Shown: in pieces, positions 50,101 through 62,663 of the stretch
Layout: every line of letters starts with the position of its first letter
How positions within the stretch are numbered: position 1 is the first letter of the stretch
Assembly: GCA_022577435.1 (NCBI GenBank)
Contig: JAKOON010000012.1
Location: forward strand, 8,363,412 to 8,427,411
Direction: 5' to 3'
Source of the DNA: Embiotoca jacksoni
Lineage: Eukaryota; Chordata; Actinopteri; Embiotocidae
Length of the DNA: 64,000 nucleotides
Notes under the pieces: generated by a model
Databases searched by the model: none
Told to the model about the DNA's origin: nothing
Seen by the model: only the letters and a program-made list of their open reading frames with translations
Made by a program: the position numbers and the translations under genes

Positions 50101-53100
50101 CAGAGAGTGATAGTTCACAGAGGACAGTTTGTTCAGATACTAAGCCTACTGTTAAAAAAGTAATCTCCGTCAAAAAAATAGAGTTTTCTAAAGACAATAG
50201 CCTGCAAGACTCAGAGATTAAAGATAATATTCAGCAAGAAGCTGTTACACATTCCAAACTGGTGAAGCAGACTGAGATTTCAAAGCAGGAAGTTGGCTCA
50301 GACAGCATATCCATGACCTATAAACACAAAGACCAAAGGGAGCCTTCGCAAGCAAGCACCAGCATTGACCACAGTGACTTAAAACTGATTGCTTCGCCAA
50401 ACACAGATGGGCCTCTGCACATACATGAGAAACAACTGAACAACTCCCCTGCAAAGACGGAGGGCTGGAACGGTGACGATTATCAAAATAAATCCAAGGA
50501 CAGTGACCACAAGAACAACCCGAGTAAGAGAACATCGCTTAATCAGGATACATCAGGAGGACAGAGTGAGGCCAGTGACAGTGACAATTCAGAGTATGAC
50601 TCTGATTGCGATGAGGCCATAAAACAATTGCACTCTGTCGTAGTGGTGCCAAAGAATTCTTCCCTAACAATGGATACAGAGGACAGGGGCGCCTCTTCGT
50701 GCAGTCCTACTAATATTTCAGAACTACACAATGCTCGTATAGGAGTTGACGCAAGCCTGAAGCAAAGACTGCTCCCAATAAAGACTGGTTTAGGTGATTC
50801 ATTCAGTAGCAATGTGTTGTGTCAATCCCAGAGCAATATGATCGATAGCACCAGTCACTCAGAGGGATCCAACTCCATCAATGCCCAGCCTTACACAGCT
50901 GGTCATATCAGTGCCCACGGAAGTGCCAGAGATTCGACTCACACATTGGATAATTCCAGACAGTTTGAGCAAGGGCACAAACAACACGATGCAAGTCCCA
51001 GAGGTGATCGGACATACTTGCTTTACCAACAGCATGATTTCCCCAATGCTGACAATGTAATTGACAACAACGGATTCAGCTTGGGTTGGGACTCTTTCCA
51101 ACCAGAACAGCCAAGTAGTACATACCAGCAGCCCGATAGCAGTCATGGGCCACAATTAACAAACACTAAACTGACGGAAACCTTTTCCAAAGGGCAAGAT
51201 CATGGACAGAGTATTGCCTCCTGCACCCACCAATCCCCAAACATGCAGACCAGCAGAAAACCCTACCTCCATGCACATGAACATTATCAGGATCTTTCAG
51301 GAGAAATCCATCCTGACTCTCTCACGAATGACAATGATGACTACAGTGGGGACAAACCATCCAGTCTTAGTAAAACAGCTGTTGAATTCAGTCAACTGAA
51401 CACTCCAGGGTCATCCAGCTTTGTGCAAGGTCATGAAATAAGCAGCAATAGCAGGGGCTCTGCAGTACCAGACCCCCCTAGAGAAGACAGTTTTAGACCC
51501 CACAGAGGCAGGGGCCCTCCCAAGAAAAGACGTCCAGAAATCGAATCAGATTCCGACAATGAGGCTGAGGCTGGGCCTGCGGGCAAGAGGGAGCGCCAAG
51601 GAGATACTGATGTCTCTAAGGAAAGTCTTGTAAAAGCCGAGCTGCTCCGTCCATTACTCACTCTGCAGGACTTTCAAGATTCCAATAAATGGAAAGAGTT
51701 TTCCAAGTCTAAAAAGATGCCCCCTTACTTTGACTTGATTGAAGAGAACCTCTACTTGACCGAGAGGTAAGGTTTGCTTTATTGACGAGATGTGTTTGTG
51801 CAAAAAATACAAAGTACCAAAGGACAATCAAGTTCTGAGACTGTTCCTGTTGCAAGCAAAAAGAGGGCAGCATCATGACATGTAGGGAGTACGGGGAAGC
51901 TATAACTTTTGTGAGTAAGTATTCCAAATTATGTAGCATTTTTGTTACCACTGGTATGTGTGCATTTGCGATTTCACCCTGAACCCGAGTTGAGCAGAGG
52001 GCGCACATCAAATTACGCATACATGTGAAAGAAGCATGTCAGGTGAGAAACCTGCTGAGTGGACGTGTTGTCATGTTAAGGAACCAATGTGCCACGTCAC
52101 CACAGTTCAGATCGTTTGCAATAACCGTTTTCCCTCAGACGTAGCAGAACATCACGGTACAACTCGATGTTGACAGTCTGACCCTGTGGGACAAATTCAT
52201 GGTGCACAACCCCGCAAATGTCACAGAAAACCCACCTGGTTGAGCTCTTGACCTGATGTGCCTATTTCAGTCTTGGACAGTGACGCTCTGCCCCTTTTTA
52301 CATGTGAATATTAATCAAAACACCCCTCCGGACTCATTGGTTCATTGCTGTAGGTTTTCTGAAGCATTTTTAGGGGGTCTCTAATGAGGATTTCCCGAGT
52401 TTGACATAAAATCTAACAACTGAATGGTGACACCACAAATGCACACATGCCAATGCTCACAAAAACGCCTGTAACTGGTGCTGATGTTGATCAAACAATA
52501 TAACTTGGGATATATATTCTCAAAGTATATAGCTTTCATCTGCGCCATACACATCACGGTGCTGCACTCCGTTCATGCACAACAGGAAGGCACAACAGGA
52601 GCATTCTCTGAACCCTCATAACTTCATAATAAAACATTTTAGTACTTTTCAGGCTTGAGTTTTTTTAAATTTTGTTTGCAGAAAGAAAAGCAAATCTCAT
52701 CGAGATATTAAAAGGATGCAATGCGAGTGCCCAGTGCTGCCCAGAGAGGACCGTTCAAGGGGAGTGTTGGCATGCGGGGAAGACTGTTTGAACCGTCTGC
52801 TGATGATTGAGTGGTAAGTTAATTATTATTATTGATTGTGGCACAATTTGGAAGAAGTCAGCTTAATCCTAGATTAAGAAAATATATCACAATTAGTAGA
52901 GAAAGGTACAGACAAATACTATTTATGTGCTGTTTTGTCCTTTGGCAAGAGAACTCCAGTAGTATGTAATAGGAGCTTGACAAGGCCCCTTGTTTTCATC
53001 TAGTAACGTCTTTTTCTTGAACTTTTTTCTTCATAGCTCATCACGGTGCCTAAATGGAGCGTACTGCTCCAATCGTCGCTTTCAGATGAAACAACATGCA

Positions 53101-56100
53101 GGCTTCGAGGTCATCCTCACAGAGGATAAGGGCTGGGGACTACGGGCAGCTAAAGACTTGGTTTCGTAAGGCTCTTAAAAGTTTTCAACGACATTTTGGA
53201 ATGTTTTTGTAGCAGATAAGCATTCTTTGGTTAACAAAAGTGAGATTGGATTGCATTAGGCTACATAGTAAAGCTATTACATTTTCACTCTTTAGATTAT
53301 GGTTTTTTTGTGGCATGTTTTAGTTATCGATGTTATTGTTGAAAAAAACTGTCCAGATACTTATCAGACTTGATTGCTCTTTAAAAAAAAAAAAAAAAAA
53401 CATTTTACTGTTATCCTAGAAACACCTTTGTACTGGAATACTGTGGAGAGGTGTTGGACCACAAGGAGTTCAAAACGAGGGTGAAAGAATATGCTCGCAA
53501 TAAGAACATCCACTACTATTTTATGGCCCTGAAAAATAATGAGGTGAGTTATTATATAACACATTGAAATTAATGTGCCTTATTTAAACCAGAATTTGTT
53601 TTAATGATTCAAGTGAAGTATCTGGCAGAAATAACTAATTCATGTCTCTTCAGATCATTGATGCAACACTGAAGGGTAACTGCTCTCGGTTCATGAACCA
53701 CAGCTGCGAGCCCAACTGTGAAACCCAAAAGGTACACTGGCAAAATAAAGCATTTTAGTATACTATTTCAGGGTGTCTTTGTGTAATCTGGCTAAGCTGA
53801 GGATGTTGTTTTTTTTTCTTTTTATCCCGGTTCAGTGGACTGTCAACGGCCAGCTTCGAGTTGGTTTCTTCACCACCAAGGCTGTCACTGCAGGAACTGA
53901 GCTGACATTTGACTACCAGTTTCAGAGATATGGGTAAAATAATTTCTGCAGTTATTTTGTCTGTCCATGCTTTTGTTGGATGTCTAAACACATTTAACAT
54001 AGGTATGTTCACATAGACATATTGTATGTTCATAAAGAGTGGTTAGTTAACTTCTTTTACTCATGGTTAAGCCATTGCGGTTTCATCTTTGTTTTGTCTT
54101 ACTCTGCAGGAAAGAAGCACAGAAATGCTTCTGTGGAGCACCCAGCTGCAGAGGCTTTCTGGGTGGGGAGAACAGAGTTAGTGTTAGAGCAGCTGGAGGG
54201 AAGATGAAGAAAGACCGCAGTCGAAAGAGCGCTCTCACCACGGTCAGTTCATTCAGTCGTACTTGAATGTCTCTCTGGTATCTCTTTGAAACGCATTTGA
54301 ACCTACATCTGTAGAACAAGTATTCCCAAAAGAAAAATTTTGCTCTACAGTTACATACAGCAGCAATGGTATCTCTATGTGTACAGGAGTCTAGCTAAAT
54401 GTTCTCAGAGCTTTAGTGGCTGGGCCCATCCTTATATAATACAGTTAAAACACAAAAGACAGGGCATTATTGATTTATTTATTTTAGTTTTTACTCTCCA
54501 AAATGACATCAGTGCATTGAAAAATGTAACTTCACAGGGAAGGTAATAATTATAAATATCTGTAAATTAAAAAAAAAAACTTGAATCGAAAAATTTCTAA
54601 ATTACTACAAGCATCTTTTTCCACATTGTGGTATGAAAAAAACCTTCTTTTTTAAAAAAAAATATTTGACAATATGTAGATATCAATATATCTGTGATGG
54701 CTAATTTCAGCCAATCGATAAATCAATCAGCCTTAAATATTCATGATGTTGGAGGTAAATTGTACTTCATGAATTCAAAATATGAATTAAAATATTTAAA
54801 TAAATGTAATATATGTTGTCACCATTGTCTCCAAGACAAACTGTATTGTTGAATCTAACCTCATATTGTCCTTCCACAGGTTGATGAGGAGCTGGAGGCA
54901 TTGCTGGAGAACGGAGAAGGCCTGTATGATGAGAAACAAGTGGTGTCTCTCTGCAGACTAATGGTCCGAGTGGAAACCATGGAGCAGAAACTCATCTGTC
55001 TCAAGCTCATACAAGTATGCCCTGAGCAGTTGATGCCTTGTTTATATTATTGGTGTTTGTTGTTATCGTTTTCACTGTGTAATATGTTTGTTTTGCATAG
55101 GATACTCAAAATCCCTCGTGCCTGAAGCAGTTCCTAGACCATCATGGCTTGTCGTTGCTATGGATCTTCATGGTGGAGCTTTCTGAAGCTAAAGGCAACA
55201 GTGCCAACAACACCAAACTGCAGTTAGAGGTGAGATAAGTTTATGGCTTTGAAAAAATGTTCATGATGTAACATTCCACTGAAGTCACAAAGAGCCTGTA
55301 TCATATATATACAGCCCCTGCTTCTTGATCACTGATAGTCGATTTCATTTTGTAGATTCTGAAGACCCTGGCTGTGCTGCCCATCTCGACGAAGAACATG
55401 TTGGAGGAGAGCAGAATCCTGACCTTCATTCAGCGGTGGGCCCAGACAAAAACTCTCCCTCAGCAGGCTGAGATGGATGGCTACTCCAGTGAGAACACCT
55501 CCCGTGCCCAAACCCCCCTCAACACTCCTGACGGTTCCTCGACAAAACTGGGACCAGAACTGGACGGTGACGCCTCCAAACCTGCTGTGTACCGACGCCT
55601 TAAAATCATCAGTGAAAACAGCCTGGATAGCGCTCTCTCTGACGCTAGCAAAGCATCTGATGGAAAGGAGGAAGAGGAGGAAGAAGAGGATGATGAGGAA
55701 GAAGATGAAAACTCGCGTGCAGGACTGCCCGATGGAAAACAGCTGAAGGCAGACCCGCTAGGTGAAGCTGCAGATCCAACGAAAGAAGTAGAAGAGTCGG
55801 TGAAAGAGGTCGTAGCAGAGAATCAGGAAGAGGCGGGGATGAGCTCCAGCACTCAACACCAACCTCAAACTGAGGAGGTGAAAGAGAAAACCGAGTTTGA
55901 CGTGGAAAGGAACGACACGGAGATGAAAGAGGACACGAGTGAGGGTCAGGCGGAAGAACCCGAGGCTTCAAAAGAGCCGAGTGAAGAACAGGAGAGTGCA
56001 GAGAAAGAGAACAGCCAGGTAGCGACAGAAAAGGCCGAATTGGAAGGCGACCAGCTTGCTGTTCAAGACAATGAGCCAGTGGTTCAGCCCATCGAAACAG

Positions 56101-59100
56101 ATGTTGCTGACCTTACGCCTGAGCAGCCTTCAGAGAGTATGGAAACCCAGGCAGAGGCACAAGAACCTGAGAAACCTCCTCCTGGCAGTGAGCCACTGCC
56201 TGATGAATCTACTACCGATGCTCCTCCAAGCTCCGAGACCATCGAGGCCTCCATGCCCCCTGAGGTCACAGCAACCCCTGTGGATCCATCGGTGATAGGC
56301 ACTCCTTCTCAGGATGAAGAGGAGGGTGTCTCGGATGTGGAGAGTGAGCGGAGTCAAGAACCCCAACTCAGTGTTTTGGACATTAGTGGTATGGCTGCCA
56401 GGCTTCTAGAGAGCTGGAAGGATCTGAAGGTGTGTTCAAATATGCTTTTAAGGGCAAACATGATCAAATATGCACCACAATGTAAAGCATCACCATTGTT
56501 GTTTGTAATCTGCTCACATTTGATTGTATTCTAATCTTAAAGTTGCGCTTGTCCTTCCAGGAGGTGTACAGGATACCAAAGAAGAGTCAGGTGGAAAAGG
56601 AAGCAGGTGCTAAGCTTATTCCAAAACTTCATTTCAGCTTAAAACATTTTTTTTAATGATTTTGACTAATTTAATTTTGTCCTTTTTTTTGGCAGATCGC
56701 AGCCGAGATCGAGACACAGCTTTGACACCACGCACCGCCTCTGGCAGCCGAGAACGTGAAAGGGAACGAGACAAGGAGAGGGAACGTGACAGAGACAGAG
56801 ATTATGACAGAGACAGAGACAGGGACAGAGACAGGGAAAGAGACAGGGACAGAGACAGAGACCGTGACAGGGACCGTGACTGGGACCGTGACAGGGACCG
56901 TGACAGGGACCGGGAACGGGACCGGGATAGGGACAGGGACCGGGACAGAGACAGAGACCGGGATCGGGAAAGGGAAAGGGACCGGGACCGGGACCGGGAT
57001 CGTGGCTCTGACAAAACTCCTCGCAGCTCTGAGCGACGGAGGCGACGCTCCCCATCTCCACCACCATCATCCTATGAAAGGAGCAGCCGACGGACTGAGG
57101 AACGGTAGGAAGTCCCGTGAATTGTGACTGGTAGAGAGAGTCTTCCAAGCATAGTGTAGAGCCGTCTATCATAGTTAAGTATCATAGTTTTGGCACTGAA
57201 CTGTGTTCTTGTTCTCTGGGTTTGAAGGTTCGACTCATCTAACAGCAGCAAGACGCCAAGAGGAGTTAGTGGCAAGGAGCGTAACAAGCTCTCCACAGAG
57301 GAGCGCAGAAAGCTGTTTGAACAGGAAGTTGCTCAACGGGAAGCCCAGAAGCAACAACAACTTCAACAGCAGCAACAGCAACAGCTCCAAACTTTGGCTT
57401 ATGACCCTGCTCTGGCCTATGCGGAGAGCCCTGGTTTCATCACCTACCCTCCTGGATATCCCATCCAGACTTTTGTGGATCCATCCAACCCCAATGCAGG
57501 CAAAGTACTCCTCCCTACCCCTGCGGTTGACCCCGCCCTCAGCTATGAACAGAATCCTCCTCAGCTTCTTATCTCAGATATGGGACTACCCTCTCCATCC
57601 TCTACTTCCCAGACAACTCCGGTCTCCAATCTCTCTCAGCACATCGCCACCACCAACCTCACCACTGCCAACCCCGAGCAGTATGCCCAGCCAAGTGTAG
57701 CAACCCAGGACACAGGGGTAGCTGTCCTCTCTGTACCGGCCCAGTCAGCTCCTCAGGTACCAGGCCAGCAGAGCTACACCACTCTCTGGGACCCCACCAC
57801 TCAGCAGGCGGTGACTGTGCAGACACAGCCTGCTCAGCAGTACGCCACAGCTCCAGGACAGGCTCAGACACAGACGGCCATCTATTACCAGGGCCAGCCA
57901 TGTCAAACCATCTACAGCATCCCCACCGCCTACCCTCAGGCCAACACTCCTGTCATACAGGTACGTCTTCCTACTCTGGTCTTACATGTTCAGGGAGTTT
58001 TACTGTGCTCACATTTTTGCATTGCTCAAGTCTGATGTTTGTCATATGATAAATATCCCTTATTTTAAGGTTATTAACAGTTAAAAATGTGTAATTGGCC
58101 AGTATGTTATAGTAATAGAGGTGTAGCCTTTAAAGATAAGGAGCATCTGAGAATGTTCCTCTTTTTTTTAATAACCTTGAACTCTGCTCAACAATCATCT
58201 GCATTGCTAATGTATTGTTGTACATTTTAAATGCACAATATGTTTTTACATTTTAGTTGCGGTTACAGCTCAATTCAGCACATTCTTTAAGACTTGTCTG
58301 ATGTTATTGTTGTTCTCCTTCTCTGTTTATGAAGGCGTACGCTGAGCCCACGGCCAGCTACCTACACGGCCAACCAGTTTATCCTGGTCATCAGCAGGGA
58401 GTGGTGGTGCAGCAGGGAGGCACAGTCACCACCATTGTCACATCACAAACTGTCCCGCAGGTAACATGCGCACTGAGATTCAGTTTCTAAAATGTATGAA
58501 GTAAAGTGAAATCTGCTCCTAATCCATGGCAGATACATATTAATGCTTTACAGCTCCCATAAAACTATATCTTTATTTGTGAGGGCAAGACAGAACAAAT
58601 AGAGCAATGATTCCCAACAGTAAACAAAATGGCCATAAATTGAGGAGAGAAAGCTGGTTTATTTGGTAGGATTACTTAATAATGTATTCTTCTAAGGATC
58701 TGTTATTTTGAGCTAAGCCTCTGTTACAGTTTCGCCACAAGGGGGTGTGTATGTCTAAATTATGTCCATGACCTGACTCCTACAGTGACAAAGTGGTTTT
58801 AAGATGTGCCGGAGGAGCACTGAATGAGGCCCATTTGAAAATATGAACGTGAACATGTTAAACTACAGACACCATTAAAATGTAGTACTTAAAGCAAATA
58901 AGGTAGTCCTTCCTAGCAAAATCCAATAGAGGTCACACAAAAGTGTTGGTATCTGTAAACCATCATTGAAACAATGCAGTATTGAAACTAAAGGCTGTTT
59001 TATCGTATGCACTTGCATCTTTGGTTCATCATAGAATAAAACAAATTAGCTGTGAAAGACCTGAATTCTCGATTATTCTGCAAAATGGACACCTGCTAGA

Positions 59101-62100
59101 AGTGCTGATAAAGTAAGTGGATTGTTGTGATATGAGTCATTTGTTTATTTAAATGGAGAACTCCCCAGTCAGAAGTACTTTTTCTGCTTTTGCTATCATT
59201 GCATGCGCCACACCGGACATGGACGAGAGAAAGAAATGAAGAGAATTGTGAGATTTGTTGCCAAGACTACAAGACCACCTCCAGGCAGCCTCATGTTCCT
59301 GTTAATATTGGGAAGTCTGTGGGACTGTAGCCAACCTCCCTGCATGAGGAAAATTGACCCCAGATTGAACAGAAGATTAGTTTGAACGGTGTAAAAAGCA
59401 CCAAGGAGAATTTTGTAAAAAAAAAAAAAAAAAATCATGTTGATGAGCTACTTTGTGTGCTACAAAATATCTGCTTCAGGCGCCCAATGTTTTTGTCCCA
59501 GCCATTTTTTATTTGGTCTATCATTTAAAAAACAATGTGTTCCATAAAAAAAATACTATTTCAACTTATTTCAGGTCAGTGGAAGGGTGCCAATAATTTT
59601 TGCCTACAGGTTATTCAAACTTAAGCTAAATGTATTTACTTAATTTATATGTTTTTCCTCCTCTCCAGGAAATGATTGTACCCAACAATGTGATAGACCT
59701 GCCTCCTCCTTCTCCCCCTAAACCCAAAACTATTGTCCTACCTCCCAATTGGAAAGTGGCTCGGGACACTGAAGGCAAGATCTACTACTACCACATAGCC
59801 ACAAGGTTGGTATAGCAGTGTGTGTAGTTTGTTTGTGCTTCCATAAAATCCCTATATGTATCCCAATCTTGACAATGTTTCCCAATAGGCAAACACAGTG
59901 GGACCCACCAACCTGGGAGGGAAGTAGTGACAACACTAGTGTGGACCATGAATCCGAGATGGACCTGGGAACACCCACCTACGATGAGAATCCTTCCAAG
60001 GTGAGCTTGTAGCATTTATCCTTCTACACTGTCTTATGAAATGTTAAAAAAAAAAAAAGATTTGTTTTTAATGGTAGCAACAGATTGAAAAGGTAAATCT
60101 GTAAGCCTGCCTTCATGTGAGAATGAGGGAGAATCCGCTTCACTCTTTCGTTTGGTTCCCATAAAGTTTGCGCTTCAATGAAAAGTGTGACTATAGTGTT
60201 TGTTCCTTGAGGTAATTGAAGATGCTGCAATAGTGATTACTTTCAGCTGTTTCTCTGGGAGGAAAAAAGAGAAGCTCTCCGCACGACACCATAAACAAGC
60301 AGTCTTCACAAAATGGCTTCATCCTCATCATGGAGACAGAAATTTGAAGAGTGTTCACTCGCCCCACCCTCTGCTCAGCTGTCTGTCCCTTTGCCTCAAG
60401 GCCACAAGGGGAGGGGATGGCCACGCTCATCTCCTCCTCTGCCTCGTTTGTTTTTCCCTTTTCATTTTTTACTCTGACTTTGAGGATAATGGAAACCATC
60501 TGGAAGATCTAGCATTCATTTATTTGCGGTTCCGTTTTATAGTTTGACTGCGCAAGTGTCCCTTTGTTTCTTTAAAGAGGACGTAGCCGAGTTAAAAAAA
60601 AAAAACTTCAAAACCGGGATGAGAGATTCATGTTTTTCATGAAACATTTGTGCGAGAGTGAGTGAGAGAAAGATTCCCTTGTTGTTCTGGATACTCACCA
60701 CTTTGTTGTGGCTCTATCCAGTCAGCTGTTGCTTGCTTGCCTTTGTTGTTGAAGGCTGAAGCCAGCGAAGCAGCATCCTGGCAGGATATCCCTGCTTTGT
60801 GTCAAGTAGCTGGTGAGCAGGTGCTGTTTGATGGTCCCACTGACCTTGGTGGCTACTGTTCTGCAGCTAGTTGCCATGTTTGATTAAGTTGGTGTAGAGA
60901 TGGGGCTGCATTGTAGATGACGGAGTCATACTGTCTTCCACTTAAAGCTAAAAAAAAATGTGCGACTAACAAGAAGCAACCCACTGTGATATCACTCCTT
61001 GGTTTGTGAACTGCCGATTTGAAGCCTCGAGTCTGGCTTTTTTGACTGTTGCCATTTGTTGGTTTTTTTGGAGCCAGAAGTGAGCATATTTAGATGAGCT
61101 GGGGAGGAGCGAAGGGTGGATCTGACTCAAACTGACTGAGAATCTGAGAACATTATGCCTGCCCAGCGAGACCAGCAATCTGACTGCACTCCAGGCATGT
61201 CAGAAAGACTAGGCACGCCCACAAACAAACCTCTCTAGACTTTAGACTTAATATCTCATTTATTATGGACTTATTTCCAGAAGGACCTCCAGAACTAGCC
61301 TGGTGCCACCAGACCCAAATTCACTACGTGAATATATGGGTTTGGGAATCGTATGAAGGAAATCGTAGAGGAGTGTAAAACTCAGTGATATTGCACTTTA
61401 AGGCTCTTTGCATTGGTATTATTTTTCAGACCTTAAAACTACAAACATATGCAATAATATGCAGTGCATGGTACGTAGAACTCGATTGGAAGTCACACTT
61501 GAGCAGCCACCTGGCCTTTTAATTCTCTTCCTCATCTCTTCTATTATTTCTTGACAGTTCTCCACAAAGACGGCTGAAGCAGACACTTCCAGTGAACTGG
61601 CTAAAAAAAGTAAAGAGACATTTCGCAAAGAGGTGAGCCTACAATATTTTTTAACTCCAGATGTGTCCATTTTTCCGACTGTCTGCCCCCTTTACCTGTG
61701 TGGAAGTGAATGCATTATATCCATCCATGAAACCTTTTGTTTTGCCGTTTTCTTTTTAACACAACCTTTTTGTTCGTGTGTTGATCAGATGTCCCAGTTC
61801 ATTGTGCAATGTCTAAATCCCTATCGGAAGCCAGACTGCAAATCTGGACGTATCAGCAACACGGAGGATTTCAAACACCTGGCAAGGAAGGTAAGATTAA
61901 ACTATAGGATGTTTGTACATCCAGTTACTATTTCCACAAATCCCTGGAAAGCGTTTAATATTTTTTTGTTGGTCAGAGCATAATGAAAGTATTGGTCAGC
62001 TTTTAACTTAAAAGGAAAGTTTTCAAAGTTTCCCTCAAACCAGAGCTGAATAGTTGAGCTCCCACGATTTCTGTCTGCAGCCAAATGGTTTCGTGTTCTG

Positions 62101-62663
62101 CCTCTGGAAGAGACTAAGAACACATTGTTCAACTATTATCTCACTCTCTTTTGTTTTACACATTTCTTTCTAAAAAGCTCTTTTTAAGCAGCATCTCTTC
62201 AAAGAGCAGCATTCTTTCCACCACGGTGGGTCCAATGACTGTGTATGAGCAGAGTGGTTTACAATGAGTGCCACTTGGACTCTGAGGACATGGGCGCAAT
62301 AAACAGAAAGACCAACTGGGCTTTACTCATTTTGAAGATACTGTTTCATTGTTTCAAATTATAAAGGGCAAAGTCACTAAAAGAGATTAACCATTCAACC
62401 ACTCGACCACAACGTAGATACACAGTGTAATTATATCATTTACTGCACTCTGGTGACAAGAAACATGCTTAACTCCTTGCTCCTCTCTACTCTATATCCA
62501 GCTGACTCACGGAGTTATGAATAAGGAGCTGAAAGCTTGCACGAATCCTGAGGACCTTGAGTGCAACGAGAATGTGAAGCACAAGACCAAGGAATACATC
62601 AAAAAGTACATGCAGAGGTTTGGCTCTGTGTACAGGCCCAAGGAGGACACAGAGGTGTGCTGA
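44158..62663 (+). CDS. setd2: SETD2, histone H3 lysine-36 trimethyltransferase
   Basis: Twenty-one coding exons: 44158-44231, 47633-47654, 47766-51766, 52682-52813, 53037-53165, 53420-53543, 53654-53731, 53836-53933, 54110-54242, 54880-55014, 55101-55229, 55356-56429, 56561-56606, 56696-57104, 57228-57960, 58335-58460, 59669-59805, 59889-60000, 61558-61632, 61789-61890, 62502-62663. All are GT-AG and in frame: 2,676 residues (human 2,564). The giant exon 3 encodes the Ser/Arg-rich N-terminal region, starting with the conserved LLPKGTKMKVNLEDQGRQKV. The AWS domain (about 1378-1432, Cys-rich), SET (about 1434-1550, with NHSCEPN and FDYQF) and post-SET (CFCGAPSCRG) follow. Further on come SQDEEEGVSDVESERSQE, a Gln-rich coiled-coil region (RKLFEQEVAQREAQK), the WW domain (LPPNWK...WDPPTW, about 2506-2538) and the SRI domain (about 2585-2670), which binds phosphorylated RNA polymerase II. 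A second in-frame ATG at 44197 may be the real start. The C-terminus ends TEVC instead of the human TELE. Confidence 0.96.
45758..45880 (+). other. Candidate alternative or poison exon in setd2 intron 1
   Basis: A 123-nt segment has a strong acceptor (long pyrimidine tract ending TTGGCAG) and a CAG|GTATTG donor. In the frame set by setd2 exon 1 it would meet a TGA after about a dozen codons. A second frame is open throughout (starts VWRHFGG, ends SAQVRNQ) and ends in phase 0, matching exon 3 if exon 1 used a different donor. Whether it is ever spliced in is unknown. Confidence 0.3.
47633..47654 (+). other. setd2: 22-nt microexon (setd2 coding exon 2)
   Basis: The exon AGAGGAAGGGAGTGGTGCGT+CG is bounded by a pyrimidine-rich acceptor ending GACAG and a perfect GTGAGT donor. 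Exon 1 ends with two bases of a codon (AA) and exon 3 starts in phase 0, so 22 nt is exactly what restores the frame: VK-EEGSGAS-VTVEG. The joined start MGEPRDLKHFVKEE aligns with the human MG-D-x-x-D-x-x-H-x-x-x-EE start, which supports the model. Confidence 0.75.
56740..57003 (+). repeat. setd2: In-frame Arg-Asp/Arg-Glu coding repeat in setd2 exon 14
   Basis: About 85-90 codons of nearly uninterrupted RD/RE dipeptides (GACAGRGACAGR-type hexamers), in the linker between the SQDEEEGVSDVESERSQE block and the Ser-Pro-rich SPSPPPSSYERS block. Human SETD2 has only a short charged stretch here. The reverse strand is open too (Arg-Ser-Leu repeats), purely because of the repeat. Confidence 0.95.
59195..59612. 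mobile_element. Degenerate Tc1/mariner-like remnant in setd2 intron 16
   Basis: The sequence GAAATGAAGAGAATTGTGAG ... CCAAGACTACAAGACCACCTCC resembles the start of Tc1-like transposon coding regions of fish, translating to REKEMKRIVRFVAKTTRPPP. The interval closes near 59.6 kb with AAGGGTGCCAATAATTTTTG, a phrase familiar from Tc1-like ends. The coding part is truncated and lacks any catalytic region, so it is a dead fragment. Confidence 0.45.

Noticed and set aside
55645..55971. 108-codon minus-strand frame in setd2 exon 12
   Set aside because: Antisense shadow of the Glu-rich setd2 region.
56666..57172. Minus-strand frames of Arg-Ser-Leu and Cys-Pro-Gly repeats
   Set aside because: Shadow of the RD/RE coding repeat of setd2; the sense frame joins neighbouring exons and the antisense ones do not.
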